Source: Verrucomicrobiia bacterium
GTDB taxonomy: Bacteria > Verrucomicrobiota > Verrucomicrobiia > Verrucomicrobiales > Akkermansiaceae
Reading direction: 5' to 3'
Assembly (NCBI GenBank): GCA_947460915.1
Contig: CANHKJ010000083.1
Span: forward strand, 1 to 10,818
Length of the DNA: 10,818 bases
Shown here: piece after piece, positions 1 to 6,943 of the stretch
Position numbering within the stretch: the first letter of the stretch is position 1
How the letters are laid out: every line of letters starts with the position of its first letter
The notes under the pieces: model-generated
Databases searched by the model: none
Told to the model about the DNA's origin: nothing
The model's input: only the letters and a program-made list of their open reading frames with translations
Position numbers and translations under genes: made by a program

Positions 1-1
1 C

Positions 2-814
2 ATTCCAGTGCAAATGGTCAACGCCCGCCTCAGTGCCCGATCAGAGAAACGTTTTACCTCCCTGCGACATTGGATTTCACCTCTATTTCAGCACATTTCG
101 GCATTCGCCGTGCAAGAGGAATGTGATCGGCAGCGCTTTGTCAACATCGGCATCGATGCATCACGGCTTCATCTTTGTGGCAGCATCAAGTTTGATCCCG
201 CAGCCGATGCCGCACCGCAACTGCGCCCCGAATTCGCCGCCCGCCTGACACCACTCACCAATGGCAAACCAATCGTGCTCATCGCGAGCTCCCACGAAGG
301 AGAAGAATTACTACTATGCTCGGCTATCCGCAGCGCTGGAGCATTTCCTCTCTGCGTCCCAAGGCATGCTGAACGCCGCCACGAAGTCGCGGATGCATTG
401 CAATCCAGCGGGTTCGATGTTCATCTCCGCTCACAGCCTGAAAGATCTCGAAATGAAGGCGATGCCTGCCTTGTTGTCGATACCACAGGCGAGCTGCGGG
501 ATTGGACAGCTCATGCCGACTGCGTAGTCATTGGCAAAAGCTTTCTCGCCATCGGAGGACAAAACCCCGCCGAAGCGATCATTGCAAACAAGCCGCTGCT
601 ATTCGGTCCGCACATGGAAAACTTCGAGCCTCTCGTTAGCCGTTTGTTAGAAAAACATGCAGCGCTGCGCGTGAAGAATGCCCAAGATCTGACTCGCACA
701 TTGAAAGACCTTTTTCCTAACAAAAAAATGCAACGCGAAATGACAACATCGGCCACTAATGTCCTAGAAATGCATGCCGGAGCGACACAACGCACCATTA
801 CTCTCATTAAATAA
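2..814 (+). CDS. waaA: 3-deoxy-D-manno-octulosonic acid (Kdo) transferase, C-terminal part (5' end outside window)
   Basis: WaaA transfers Kdo from CMP-Kdo to lipid A precursors at the cytoplasmic face of the inner membrane, making the inner core of LPS. About 270 residues are visible against roughly 420-430 for the family. The frame is open to the window edge, so the GTG at 8 is not a real start; the preceding codons (Ile-Pro) continue the family-like sequence before VNARLSARS. Numbering from base 8, family motifs are SSHEGEE (94-100), PRHAER (118-123), DTTGEL (158-163), GGQNPAEA (183-190) and GPHMENF (200-206). This is the complete GT-B C-terminal, nucleotide-sugar-binding half. One oddity is Gln where many homologues have His in the GGHN motif. 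The TAA stop lies 10 bases from the stop of the convergent GYF_2 gene, with no hairpin terminator between them. Confidence 0.93.
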   Translation: MPVQMVNARLSARSEKRFTSLRHWISPLFQHISAFAVQEECDRQRFVNIGIDASRLHLCGSIKFDPAADAAPQLRPEFAARLTPLTNGKPIVLIASSHEGEELLLCSAIRSAGAFPLCVPRHAERRHEVADALQSSGFDVHLRSQPERSRNEGDACLVVDTTGELRDWTAHADCVVIGKSFLAIGGQNPAEAIIANKPLLFGPHMENFEPLVSRLLEKHAALRVKNAQDLTRTLKDLFPNKKMQREMTTSATNVLEMHAGATQRTITLIK

Positions 815-824
815 ATTACGAAGA

Positions 825-1355
825 TTACCCCAATGCTCCCGCAGCTCCCAAGTTAAAGAAAAGGATCGTAAATAGCACACCAAGACCTAGCGAAATCCAA
901 CTCCACATCTTCGATTTGCTAGCAGAATCATGGGCTCCCATCGTATCACCTGATGCAAGCTGGGAATTGATTTTTGCAGCATAAACAATTGCAGGAATCC
1001 CAAACGGCAAACAACACAAAACTGTTGTCACAATTGCAAATGCCAGAATTCCGCCGGAATTGATGTATGCTCCCGATGGAGCCATTTGCATCGCTGGTCG
1101 CTGCACCAACGTAGATTGAGGAGTGGCATAAGGGTTTGCGGAAGCAATTGGCTTACTCAGAGCCGGTGCTGCAGGTGCAGGAAAACTCTGAATGGCAATA
1201 GCCAATTCAGGAAGTTCCGCAATCGACGTCCAATCGCTCATGCCGTCTTTCCAAACCAGTGTAGCTGGTTTCAGTCCACCGCTGCGCGTTTTTTGCTTGA
1301 GGTCTTCTTCACTGATAGGACCCAACTGCTGATTATTTTCCGAATAATACCACAT
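825..1355 (-). CDS. GYF_2 domain plus CD225/dispanin-like two-helix membrane protein
   Basis: This 176-residue protein has two parts. Residues 1-52 are a GYF_2-type domain (MWYYSENNQQLGPISEEDL..., with VWKDGMSDW at 35-42), a small fold thought to bind peptides. A Pro/Ala-rich linker follows (about 56-98), then a CD225/dispanin-like region with a helix at about 102-125, containing LCCLPFGIPAIVYAAK, a loop with SGDTMGAHDSASKSK, and a second helix at about 151-172. The Cys-Cys pair before the conserved Pro and the GD..GA...S pattern are hallmarks of that family. It probably sits in the inner membrane with the GYF_2 part in the cytoplasm; its function is unknown. It lies 34 bases downstream of tlyA but appears to have its own promoter placed right after the tlyA stop. 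No Shine-Dalgarno precedes the ATG. Architecture confidence is high; no specific function can be assigned. Confidence 0.88.
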   Translation of the reverse strand: MWYYSENNQQLGPISEEDLKQKTRSGGLKPATLVWKDGMSDWTSIAELPELAIAIQSFPAPAAPALSKPIASANPYATPQSTLVQRPAMQMAPSGAYINSGGILAFAIVTTVLCCLPFGIPAIVYAAKINSQLASGDTMGAHDSASKSKMWSWISLGLGVLFTILFFNLGAAGALG

Positions 1356-1361
1356 GGAGGT

Positions 1362-1389
1362 ATTATCAAAATATTTTGCGCAGGGTCAA
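1362..1389 (-). promoter_or_regulatory. Predicted promoter of the GYF_2/CD225 gene, apparently leaderless
   Basis: Read on the minus strand, a -35 box TTGACC (1389-1384; 5 of 6 consensus bases) and a -10 box GATAAT (1367-1362; 5 of 6) are separated by 16 bases. The -35 box begins immediately after the tlyA stop codon. Only six bases (ACCTCC) separate the -10 box from the ATG at 1355. Transcription starting the usual 6-8 bases after the -10 would therefore begin at or next to the first base of the start codon. This promoter would let the gene be expressed independently of tlyA. Confidence 0.6.
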
Positions 1390-2115
1390 TCACCCAATCC
1401 ACGCCAAAAATTCATGATTGCCATCCATACCTGTAATCGGTGAAGGCATCAAACCTCTCCACTCTTTTCCACAATCCTCGGTGACAAATTTACGTATTTT
1501 ATCCACGGCTTTCTCGCGTAAAGCTTCATCACGCACAATGCCACCCTTGCTGATTTCATGACGTTCTAGCTCAAACTGCGGCTTGATCAAGCACACAACT
1601 TGTCCCCCTTCGCCCAAGACGGAGAAAACAGCGGGCAATACTTTCGTTAGAGAAATAAAAGATAAATCCATCACCGCAAGAGCAATCGGATCGCCGAGAT
1701 CATCTGGCACCATGTGGCGAGCATTGAATTTCTCCTTCACCACCACCCGCGGATCACTGCGAATTTTCCACGCCAATTGATTCGTTCCAACATCCACCGC
1801 ATGAACCTTGGCAGCTCCGCGTTGCAGCAAGCAATCAGTAAACCCTCCTGTCGAAGCACCGATGTCGGCGCAAATCAAGCCTATGACTTCAATTCCAAAA
1901 CCTTCGAGCGCACCTTCCATTTTCAATCCACCACGCCCCACATACTTGAGCTTTTCCTTCACCTCCAAAGGAGCATCCGTTTCCAACGTGACACTCGGCT
2001 TTTCGATCAAGCGATCGCCGCTGCGCACTTCTCCGGCCAAAACAAGGCGCTTCGCCTGCTCCCGCGAATCACAGAAACCTCGTGCTACCAATAACGCATC
2101 CACTCGCTCTTTCAT
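1390..2115 (-). CDS. tlyA: TlyA-family rRNA (cytidine-2'-O)-methyltransferase
   Basis: TlyA enzymes use S-adenosylmethionine to 2'-O-methylate cytidines in 16S and/or 23S rRNA. Many genomes mislabel them as haemolysins. The 241 residues match the usual length. An S4 RNA-binding domain occupies about residues 1-60 (starting MKERVDALLVARGF), followed by an FtsJ-like Rossmann methyltransferase. The SAM-binding motif is DIGASTGGFTDCLL (84-97), then VDVGTNQLAWK (108-117). The K-D-K-E catalytic tetrad appears complete: K65 (GGLK), D150 (MDLSFIS), K178 (LIKPQFE) and E235 (GNHEF). Substrate specificity (16S, 23S or both) cannot be told from this. It lies 97 bases downstream of the helicase gene on the same strand and may be co-transcribed. 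No Shine-Dalgarno precedes the ATG; a weak extended -10-like TGC-TTGAAT stands 7 bases before it. A 29-codon ORF overlaps the start by four bases (see separate entry). Confidence 0.93.
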   Translation of the reverse strand: MKERVDALLVARGFCDSREQAKRLVLAGEVRSGDRLIEKPSVTLETDAPLEVKEKLKYVGRGGLKMEGALEGFGIEVIGLICADIGASTGGFTDCLLQRGAAKVHAVDVGTNQLAWKIRSDPRVVVKEKFNARHMVPDDLGDPIALAVMDLSFISLTKVLPAVFSVLGEGGQVVCLIKPQFELERHEISKGGIVRDEALREKAVDKIRKFVTEDCGKEWRGLMPSPITGMDGNHEFLAWIG

Positions 2116-2201
2116 CTGCGAGATTCAAGCATGGAGAGAGAGGCAAAGCGAGTGGGAAATTTGTTTAAAAACCTGATATCCGAGACATGCGAGACGCACA
2201 T
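2112..2201 (-). other. Short 29-codon ORF overlapping the tlyA start (doubtful)
   Basis: In the 97-base gap between the helicase stop and the tlyA start, an ATG-initiated frame of 29 codons ends in a TGA that shares four bases (ATGA) with the tlyA start codon. Such an overlap is typical of translational coupling. The only strong Shine-Dalgarno-like string found at a gene boundary in the window, AAGGAGG (minus strand, 2208-2202), sits directly against this ATG, too close for normal use. The peptide (MCVSHVSDIRF...) has no recognisable motif. It may be a leader ORF, a remnant or chance. No hairpin terminator is visible in this gap. Confidence 0.2.
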
Positions 2202-2212
2202 CCTCCTTGCCC

Positions 2213-4210
2213 TTACTCATCAAACATGTTCTTCATACTACTGAAAAAGCTGTTGAGTTCATCTTCGTTAGCTTCTCGTCCCATGATTTCTTCATACGAA
2301 CTGACGAGCAAAAATTCTCCGTCAAGTTCATCTAGAAAGGTGCTCGGCTGACAACCGACTTCCTCGCCATACTTCATGCGCTTGGCGCAATAGGTCAGCG
2401 TCAGACGCTCGCGAGCGCGAGTGATGCCGACGTAGAGCAATCGACGTTCTTCATCACGTGTGCCTTCGGAAATGCTGCGTTTGTGCGGCAAGGTGCCTTC
2501 TTCGAGTCCCACCAAATACACATAAGGGAATTCCAAACCTTTCGAGGCATGCAGTGTGATCAAGGTTACTCCTTGCTTGCTCTCGAGGTCGTCTTCGCGT
2601 TCAGAACTGAGCGAGACAGCATCCAAAAATGCCTGCAATTTTTTGCCTTTCGCGGAATAATCATCGAGCTGCTGAATGATGCTGCCAATGCCTTCCGTGC
2701 GCGCATCGCGCTCTTTCTCGGTTTTGCATCCACGCATCAACCAAGGGATGTAATCCATCTCGGTGATCATCTCACGCAACACCTTGCCGGCATTTTCCTT
2801 GGCGATGTCGATTCGCGTTTTCGCCCCGGCAATCATCGCAACAAAATCTTCGATCGATCCCCGCGCTTTCGCACCCAGAGTCTGGGTAAATGCCGGATCA
2901 CACAATGCTTCCCACACGCTTTTCTGAGTCTCGCGACTATAATCGGTCGCCAGCACCGCAGTGGTCTGACCAATGCCACGATTCGGAGCATTCAACACGC
3001 GCAGCAGTGCGACATCGGCCTCGGGCGAAGCGAGAAGTTGCGCGTAGGCGATGACATCGCGGATTTCACGTCGATCAAAGAAACTCTGAGCGCCCACCAT
3101 CCGATACGGGATCTTACGCTCACGCAAGGCTTCTTCCAGCTTGCGACACTGGCCATTGGTGCGAAACAAAATCGAAAAATCTTCCCACGCTTTTTTGGCG
3201 AGATTTTTTTCCTCGATGATTTCCTCGGCAATGAATTCTGCTTCTTCGGCATCGCCTGGCATCGATACCACGCGAACGTGAGCACCGCCGACACGTGTGC
3301 TGCGCAGCACCTTAGCACGACGACCGACGTTGTGCTTGATCAGGCTGTTCGCCGTATGCAACACGGCATGGGTGCTGCGATAGTTTTCTTCTAACAAAAT
3401 CACCCGCGGATTGGGGAAAAATTTCTCAAACTGCAAAATGTTCGCCACCTCGGCACCACGCCAGCCGTAGATCGATTGATCGTCATCACCCACCACGCAA
3501 ACGTGATACGGCGGACCAACGAGTTGTTGCAGCAAACGCATCTGTAGGGCGTTGGTGTCTTGGAACTCATCAACTGTAACGCGTTGATAAAACTCGCGAA
3601 ATGCATTGCGCACATCTTCGTGCTCGGTGAGCAGTTTTTCACCAAGGCAAAGCAAGTCATCGAAATCGACGGCGTTCTGCGCACGCAGTTCGTTCTGATA
3701 GGCAGTCGCCAAAATGCCGATGAATTCGTCATCCTGCTGCGAGGGATCAAGGCCCGCATTTTTCGCCTTAGATATGGCCCCGAGGATTTGCTCTGGCTTG
3801 AGCGTGCAGTTGGCACCGCCCTTGCGAACTAGCAATTGCTTCATCAATCCGACCTGATCGCTACCGGTGTAGATCGCAAAATTTTTCTTGTAGCCGAGCC
3901 GATCAATGCCACCGCGAAGCAAACGCACGCAGAGTGAGTGGAAGGTGCAAACGGTCATCTCCTCAGCCGCGGCTTTCGAGACCATGCCGCCGATCCGCTC
4001 GCGCATTTCCGAGGCCGCTTTGTTGGTGAAAGTCACCGCAAGGATGTTTCGCGCAGCCACGCCACGCTCCAGCATGTTCGAGATCCGGCAAGTCACCGTC
4101 CGGGTTTTCCCCGTTCCTGCACCCGCGAGAATCATCACGGGGCCATCAATGGCTCCCACGGCATCCCGTTGTGCTTTATTCAATGACTCAAATGAAAATC
4201 CCTCCGCCAT
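2213..4210 (-). CDS. rep: Rep-like superfamily 1A (UvrD/PcrA/Rep) ATP-dependent 3'-5' DNA helicase
   Basis: This 665-residue protein carries every SF1A helicase motif in order: Q motif LNKAQRDAV (10-18), Walker A GAGTGKT (30-36), Ia VTFTNKAA (59-66), II VDEFQDTN (213-220), III GDDDQSIYGWRG (241-252), IV LEENYRST (273-280), V LHASKGLEF (553-561) and VI LYVGITRAR (592-600). Such enzymes unwind DNA and strip proteins from it during replication restart and repair. The length is close to E. coli Rep (673). The region around motif V (LHASKGLEFPYVYLVGLEEG) and the C-terminal tail (KYGEEVGCQPSTFLDEL) resemble Rep more than UvrD or PcrA, and the long C-terminal extension of those two is absent. A PcrA-type assignment is the alternative. 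It heads a possible minus-strand unit with tlyA and is divergent from hppA across 245 bases. No Shine-Dalgarno precedes the ATG, but a plausible promoter lies about 32 bases upstream. Confidence 0.93.
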   Translation of the reverse strand: MAEGFSFESLNKAQRDAVGAIDGPVMILAGAGTGKTRTVTCRISNMLERGVAARNILAVTFTNKAASEMRERIGGMVSKAAAEEMTVCTFHSLCVRLLRGGIDRLGYKKNFAIYTGSDQVGLMKQLLVRKGGANCTLKPEQILGAISKAKNAGLDPSQQDDEFIGILATAYQNELRAQNAVDFDDLLCLGEKLLTEHEDVRNAFREFYQRVTVDEFQDTNALQMRLLQQLVGPPYHVCVVGDDDQSIYGWRGAEVANILQFEKFFPNPRVILLEENYRSTHAVLHTANSLIKHNVGRRAKVLRSTRVGGAHVRVVSMPGDAEEAEFIAEEIIEEKNLAKKAWEDFSILFRTNGQCRKLEEALRERKIPYRMVGAQSFFDRREIRDVIAYAQLLASPEADVALLRVLNAPNRGIGQTTAVLATDYSRETQKSVWEALCDPAFTQTLGAKARGSIEDFVAMIAGAKTRIDIAKENAGKVLREMITEMDYIPWLMRGCKTEKERDARTEGIGSIIQQLDDYSAKGKKLQAFLDAVSLSSEREDDLESKQGVTLITLHASKGLEFPYVYLVGLEEGTLPHKRSISEGTRDEERRLLYVGITRARERLTLTYCAKRMKYGEEVGCQPSTFLDELDGEFLLVSSYEEIMGREANEDELNSFFSSMKNMFDE

Positions 4211-4242
4211 GCGCGCGCGAGTGAAAACCGAACTGGCAGTGA

Positions 4243-4272
4243 ATTACAATCCCGAAACGCACACGATGGAAA
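4243..4272 (-). promoter_or_regulatory. Candidate promoter for the Rep-like helicase gene
   Basis: On the minus strand, TTTCCA (4272-4267; 4 of 6 -35 consensus bases) and TGTAAT (4248-4243; 5 of 6 -10 consensus bases) are separated by 18 bases. The start of transcription would give a 5' leader of about 25 bases before the ATG at 4210. It lies in the divergent region shared with hppA. The assignment is by pattern only. Confidence 0.35.
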
Positions 4273-4401
4273 ATAGCTGTGGAACAGGCTTACTGCCTAA
4301 GAGCAAATTCATCACTGTTTTTCAAGATAAGAAAAATTGGCGGCTTCAAACTGCATAGGCACCATTATCCTGTCATACAAATTCTCATGAAAAATTTTCT
4401 T

Positions 4402-4430
4402 GTCAGAAATCATCAAGCAGAGATTCTGAC
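4402..4430. promoter_or_regulatory. Inverted repeat upstream of hppA (possible operator or leader hairpin)
   Basis: GTCAGAA (4402-4408) and TTCTGAC (4424-4430) form a perfect 7-base inverted repeat with a 15-base spacer, ending 25 bases before the hppA ATG. A -35-like TTGTCA (4400-4405) overlaps the left arm, and a poor -10-like GATTCT (4422-4427), 16 bases downstream, overlaps the right arm. The dyad could be an operator covering the promoter, a hairpin in the mRNA leader, or chance. Apart from this and the helicase promoter candidate, I see no gene or other structure in 4211-4455. Confidence 0.3.
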
Positions 4431-4455
4431 CTGACCCATTACCAACGCAATTACC

Positions 4456-6519
4456 ATGTTTGAAAATCTATTGACCCATCACGGGATTACTACGTCCATC
4501 GTACTCGGCTTTGTTAGCCTTTTGATCGCACTTTGGCTGATTCGTTCTGTTTTAGCCGCGAGTGCGGGCAACGATCGGATGAAAGAAATTGCCGCCGCGA
4601 TTCAAGCGGGCGCTGCTGCCTATTTGCATCGTCAGGTGATGGCAATCTCTGCAATCGCACTGGTGATGGTGGTCGCCGTGGGCTTCCTGCGCAACTGGAC
4701 GACAGCATCAGGTTTTGTGGTTGGTGCCGTATGCTCACTGATCGCTGGCTACATTGGCATGAACATCGCCGTGCGCGCCAATGTTCGCACCGCCCAAGCC
4801 GCATCGGTGGGACCTCGCCCCGCCTTGCGCGTGGCCTTCAATGGCGGTGCCGTGACGGGATTGTTAGTCGTCGGGCTCGGTCTTGTCTCGGTGGGTGCAT
4901 TTTACCTCATCGTCAAGTATTTCACCCAGAGTGATCGTGCCGCGATCGATTCCTTGATCGGCCTAGCCTTAGGCTCCTCGCTCATCAGCGTATTTGCTCG
5001 ACTCGGTGGCGGCATTTACACCAAAGCCGCCGATGTGGGTGCGGATTTGGTCGGGAAAATCGAACAAAACTTGCACGAAGACGACCCACGCAATCCTGCA
5101 ACGATCGCTGATAACGTGGGTGACAATGTCGGCGACTGCGCAGGCATGGCAGCCGATGTTTTTGAAACCTATGCGGTGAGCTTGATTGGCGCTGTACTGA
5201 TCGGATACCTGACATCGACGGGGCATGCCGCCGCCGCCATCATCTTTCCCTTTATCATTTGCGGTCTCGCGATCCTTGGTTCTCTTGCCGGCATCTGGTT
5301 TGTCAATGTTAGCAAAAGCAACGCAACAAATGCCCTAATCGGCGGTGTAGCCATCAGTGGCATTCTCTCGGCCCTGCTGATCTACCCAGCAACACAATCG
5401 TTGTTCCCTAACGGATTGGAATTTTCCGGAAAACTGGTAACCGCATCCTCGATGTTTAGTTGTGTGGTGATCGGCATCGTACTGACGTTTGCCACCGTGT
5501 GGATAACCAACTACTACACTTCCACCGCGCACAAACCCGTGCGAAGCATTGCTAATGCCTCGGAAACAGGACATGCCACAAACATTATCGCTGGGATCAG
5601 TGTCGGTCATCACTCGACCACATTGCCCGTGCTCTTAATCGCCGCCTCGATCCTCGGTTGCTACGAACTTGCAGGGCTTTACGGCATTGCCATTGCGGTG
5701 ATCAGCATGCTGAGCTTATCGGGCATCATCATTTCGTTAGATGCGTTTGGCCCGATCACTGATAACGCTGGCGGTATTGCCGTGATGAGCGGCTTGCCCG
5801 AAGATGTGCGCAAGATCACCGACGAGCTCGATGCCGTAGGCAACACCATGAAAGCCGTGACCAAGGGCTACGCCATTGCCTCGGCAGGTCTCGCGGCGAT
5901 GGTTCTTTTCGGCTCCTACGTCGAGGAATTGAAAGCACATTTGCCAAACGTGACGCTGAACTTTGATCTGACCAATCCCAGCATCATCATCGGATTGTTC
6001 ATCGGTGGCTTGCTGCCTTACATTTTCACCGCCTACGCCATGGATGCTGTGGGCAGTGCTGCTGGTGCTGTAGTCAACGAGGTGCGACGCCAAGTCAAGG
6101 CGTTTCCGGGAATTCTCACGGGTGAAAGCACGCCAGATTATGGACAATGCGTCGATATCGTGACCAAAGCTGCTCTGAAAAAAATGATCGTGCCGGCGTT
6201 GTTACCCGTAGTTTTTGTCGTCGCCGTCGCCGCGATCCCGTTCCTCGGCAAAGAAGCACTGGGCGGCGTATTGGTTGGCACGATTGTCACCGGTTTGTTT
6301 GTTGGCATCGCCATGACATCAGCTGGTGGCGCGTGGGACAATGCGAAGAAATTCATTGAAGAAGGCAATCACGGTGGCAAGGGCTCGATGGCACACCAAG
6401 CTGCCGTCACCGGCGACACCGTCGGCGATCCTTACAAAGATACCGCAGGCCCCGCAGTTAATCCCATGATCAAAGTCGTCAACATCGTCGCGATCTTGTT
6501 GATTCCGATCTTTTTCTGA
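4456..6519 (+). CDS. hppA: K+-independent H+-translocating membrane pyrophosphatase
   Basis: This integral membrane enzyme hydrolyses cytoplasmic pyrophosphate and uses the energy to pump protons across the inner membrane. The 687 residues, with many hydrophobic helices throughout, fit the 660-770 range for the family. The pyrophosphate/Mg site is intact: DVGADLVGK (193-201), EDDPRNPATIADNVGDNVGD (208-227), DAFGPITDNAGG (429-440) and GDTVGDPYKDTAGPAVN (653-669). The subtype marker reads GNTMKAVT (462-469): Lys466 and Thr469 stand where K+-dependent enzymes have Ala, so this should be the K+-insensitive proton-pumping class. It appears to be transcribed alone: divergent from the helicase upstream, with a strong terminator 18 bases after the TGA. 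No Shine-Dalgarno precedes the ATG at 4456. The biological role is probably to recover energy from biosynthetic pyrophosphate or to support the proton gradient under low energy. Confidence 0.96.
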   Translation: MFENLLTHHGITTSIVLGFVSLLIALWLIRSVLAASAGNDRMKEIAAAIQAGAAAYLHRQVMAISAIALVMVVAVGFLRNWTTASGFVVGAVCSLIAGYIGMNIAVRANVRTAQAASVGPRPALRVAFNGGAVTGLLVVGLGLVSVGAFYLIVKYFTQSDRAAIDSLIGLALGSSLISVFARLGGGIYTKAADVGADLVGKIEQNLHEDDPRNPATIADNVGDNVGDCAGMAADVFETYAVSLIGAVLIGYLTSTGHAAAAIIFPFIICGLAILGSLAGIWFVNVSKSNATNALIGGVAISGILSALLIYPATQSLFPNGLEFSGKLVTASSMFSCVVIGIVLTFATVWITNYYTSTAHKPVRSIANASETGHATNIIAGISVGHHSTTLPVLLIAASILGCYELAGLYGIAIAVISMLSLSGIIISLDAFGPITDNAGGIAVMSGLPEDVRKITDELDAVGNTMKAVTKGYAIASAGLAAMVLFGSYVEELKAHLPNVTLNFDLTNPSIIIGLFIGGLLPYIFTAYAMDAVGSAAGAVVNEVRRQVKAFPGILTGESTPDYGQCVDIVTKAALKKMIVPALLPVVFVVAVAAIPFLGKEALGGVLVGTIVTGLFVGIAMTSAGGAWDNAKKFIEEGNHGGKGSMAHQAAVTGDTVGDPYKDTAGPAVNPMIKVVNIVAILLIPIFF

Positions 6520-6537
6520 TCGGTTGCTGATCGATGA

Positions 6538-6572
6538 AAAAAAGCGGAGTCGTTGCGTGACTCCGCTTTTTT
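6538..6572. terminator. Strong bidirectional Rho-independent terminator
   Basis: GCGGAGTC (6544-6551) pairs perfectly with GACTCCGC (6559-6566) around a 7-base loop. The stem is flanked by A-tract (6538-6543) and T-tract (6567-6572), giving a 14-base symmetrical hairpin. It has a U-run in the transcript whichever strand is copied. It lies between the convergent hppA (stop 6519) and the small lipoprotein gene (stop 6587) and should end both transcripts. Confidence 0.92.
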
Positions 6573-6586
6573 ATTTCCAAGAATCC

Positions 6587-6928
6587 TCAGGGCACAAAAA
6601 ACCATTTTTTCTCTTCTTTCGGATATTGCGGGTCCATGACCAATGAACCTGAGCGCATGCCGATGCAGTCGATTACGCGATTGTTGTAAGGACTGAACAC
6701 CATGCCTAGGCGCCCAGGAAGTGCAACAGCAGTCGGGTAATTGATGGACAGCCTAGTTTTCCCTGGCTTTACTTCAGGCCGCTCAGTGACTTTTTTCTCA
6801 AAAAGTTTTACGCTCTCCTGCTGTCGAATTTGCAACGCTGGCAAATGCGGATGTGGATCTTTTTGAAACATCCATGCACACGATGATCCTAGAAACAACA
6901 TCGGAAAAATCGATAGAACTATTTTCAT
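6587..6928 (-). CDS. Small predicted lipoprotein of unknown function
   Basis: This 113-residue protein has a short N-terminal hydrophobic stretch (residues 3-14) ending in LGSSC, so Cys17 is a plausible lipidation site, although the residue at -3 (Gly) is not canonical. The mature part is basic and mostly soluble. Its C-terminal half (about 72-113: GRLGMVFSPYNNRVIDCIG..., DPQYPKEEKKWFFVP) has the look of a conserved small domain with an SPYNN core and a K.FFVP end. I have the impression that such short lipoproteins recur in Verrucomicrobiota, but I cannot name a family. The ATG lies 15 bases after the stop of the upstream lipoprotein gene on the same strand, so the two probably form an operon. 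There is no Shine-Dalgarno in the gap. It ends 15 bases before the shared terminator. Likely location is the outer or inner membrane, facing the periplasm. Confidence 0.8.
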   Translation of the reverse strand: MKIVLSIFPMLFLGSSCAWMFQKDPHPHLPALQIRQQESVKLFEKKVTERPEVKPGKTRLSINYPTAVALPGRLGMVFSPYNNRVIDCIGMRSGSLVMDPQYPKEEKKWFFVP

Positions 6929-6943
6929 ATCGTTTGGTGTAAA

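Noticed and set aside
2483..3394. Plus-strand open frame of 303 codons opposite the helicase
   Set aside because: The sense helicase motifs cover this stretch continuously; the frame is a shadow with no recognisable domain.
3906..4358. Plus-strand frame running from the helicase 5' end into the divergent region
   Set aside because: Most of it is antisense to the helicase N-terminus including Walker A, and the remainder has no recognisable protein features.
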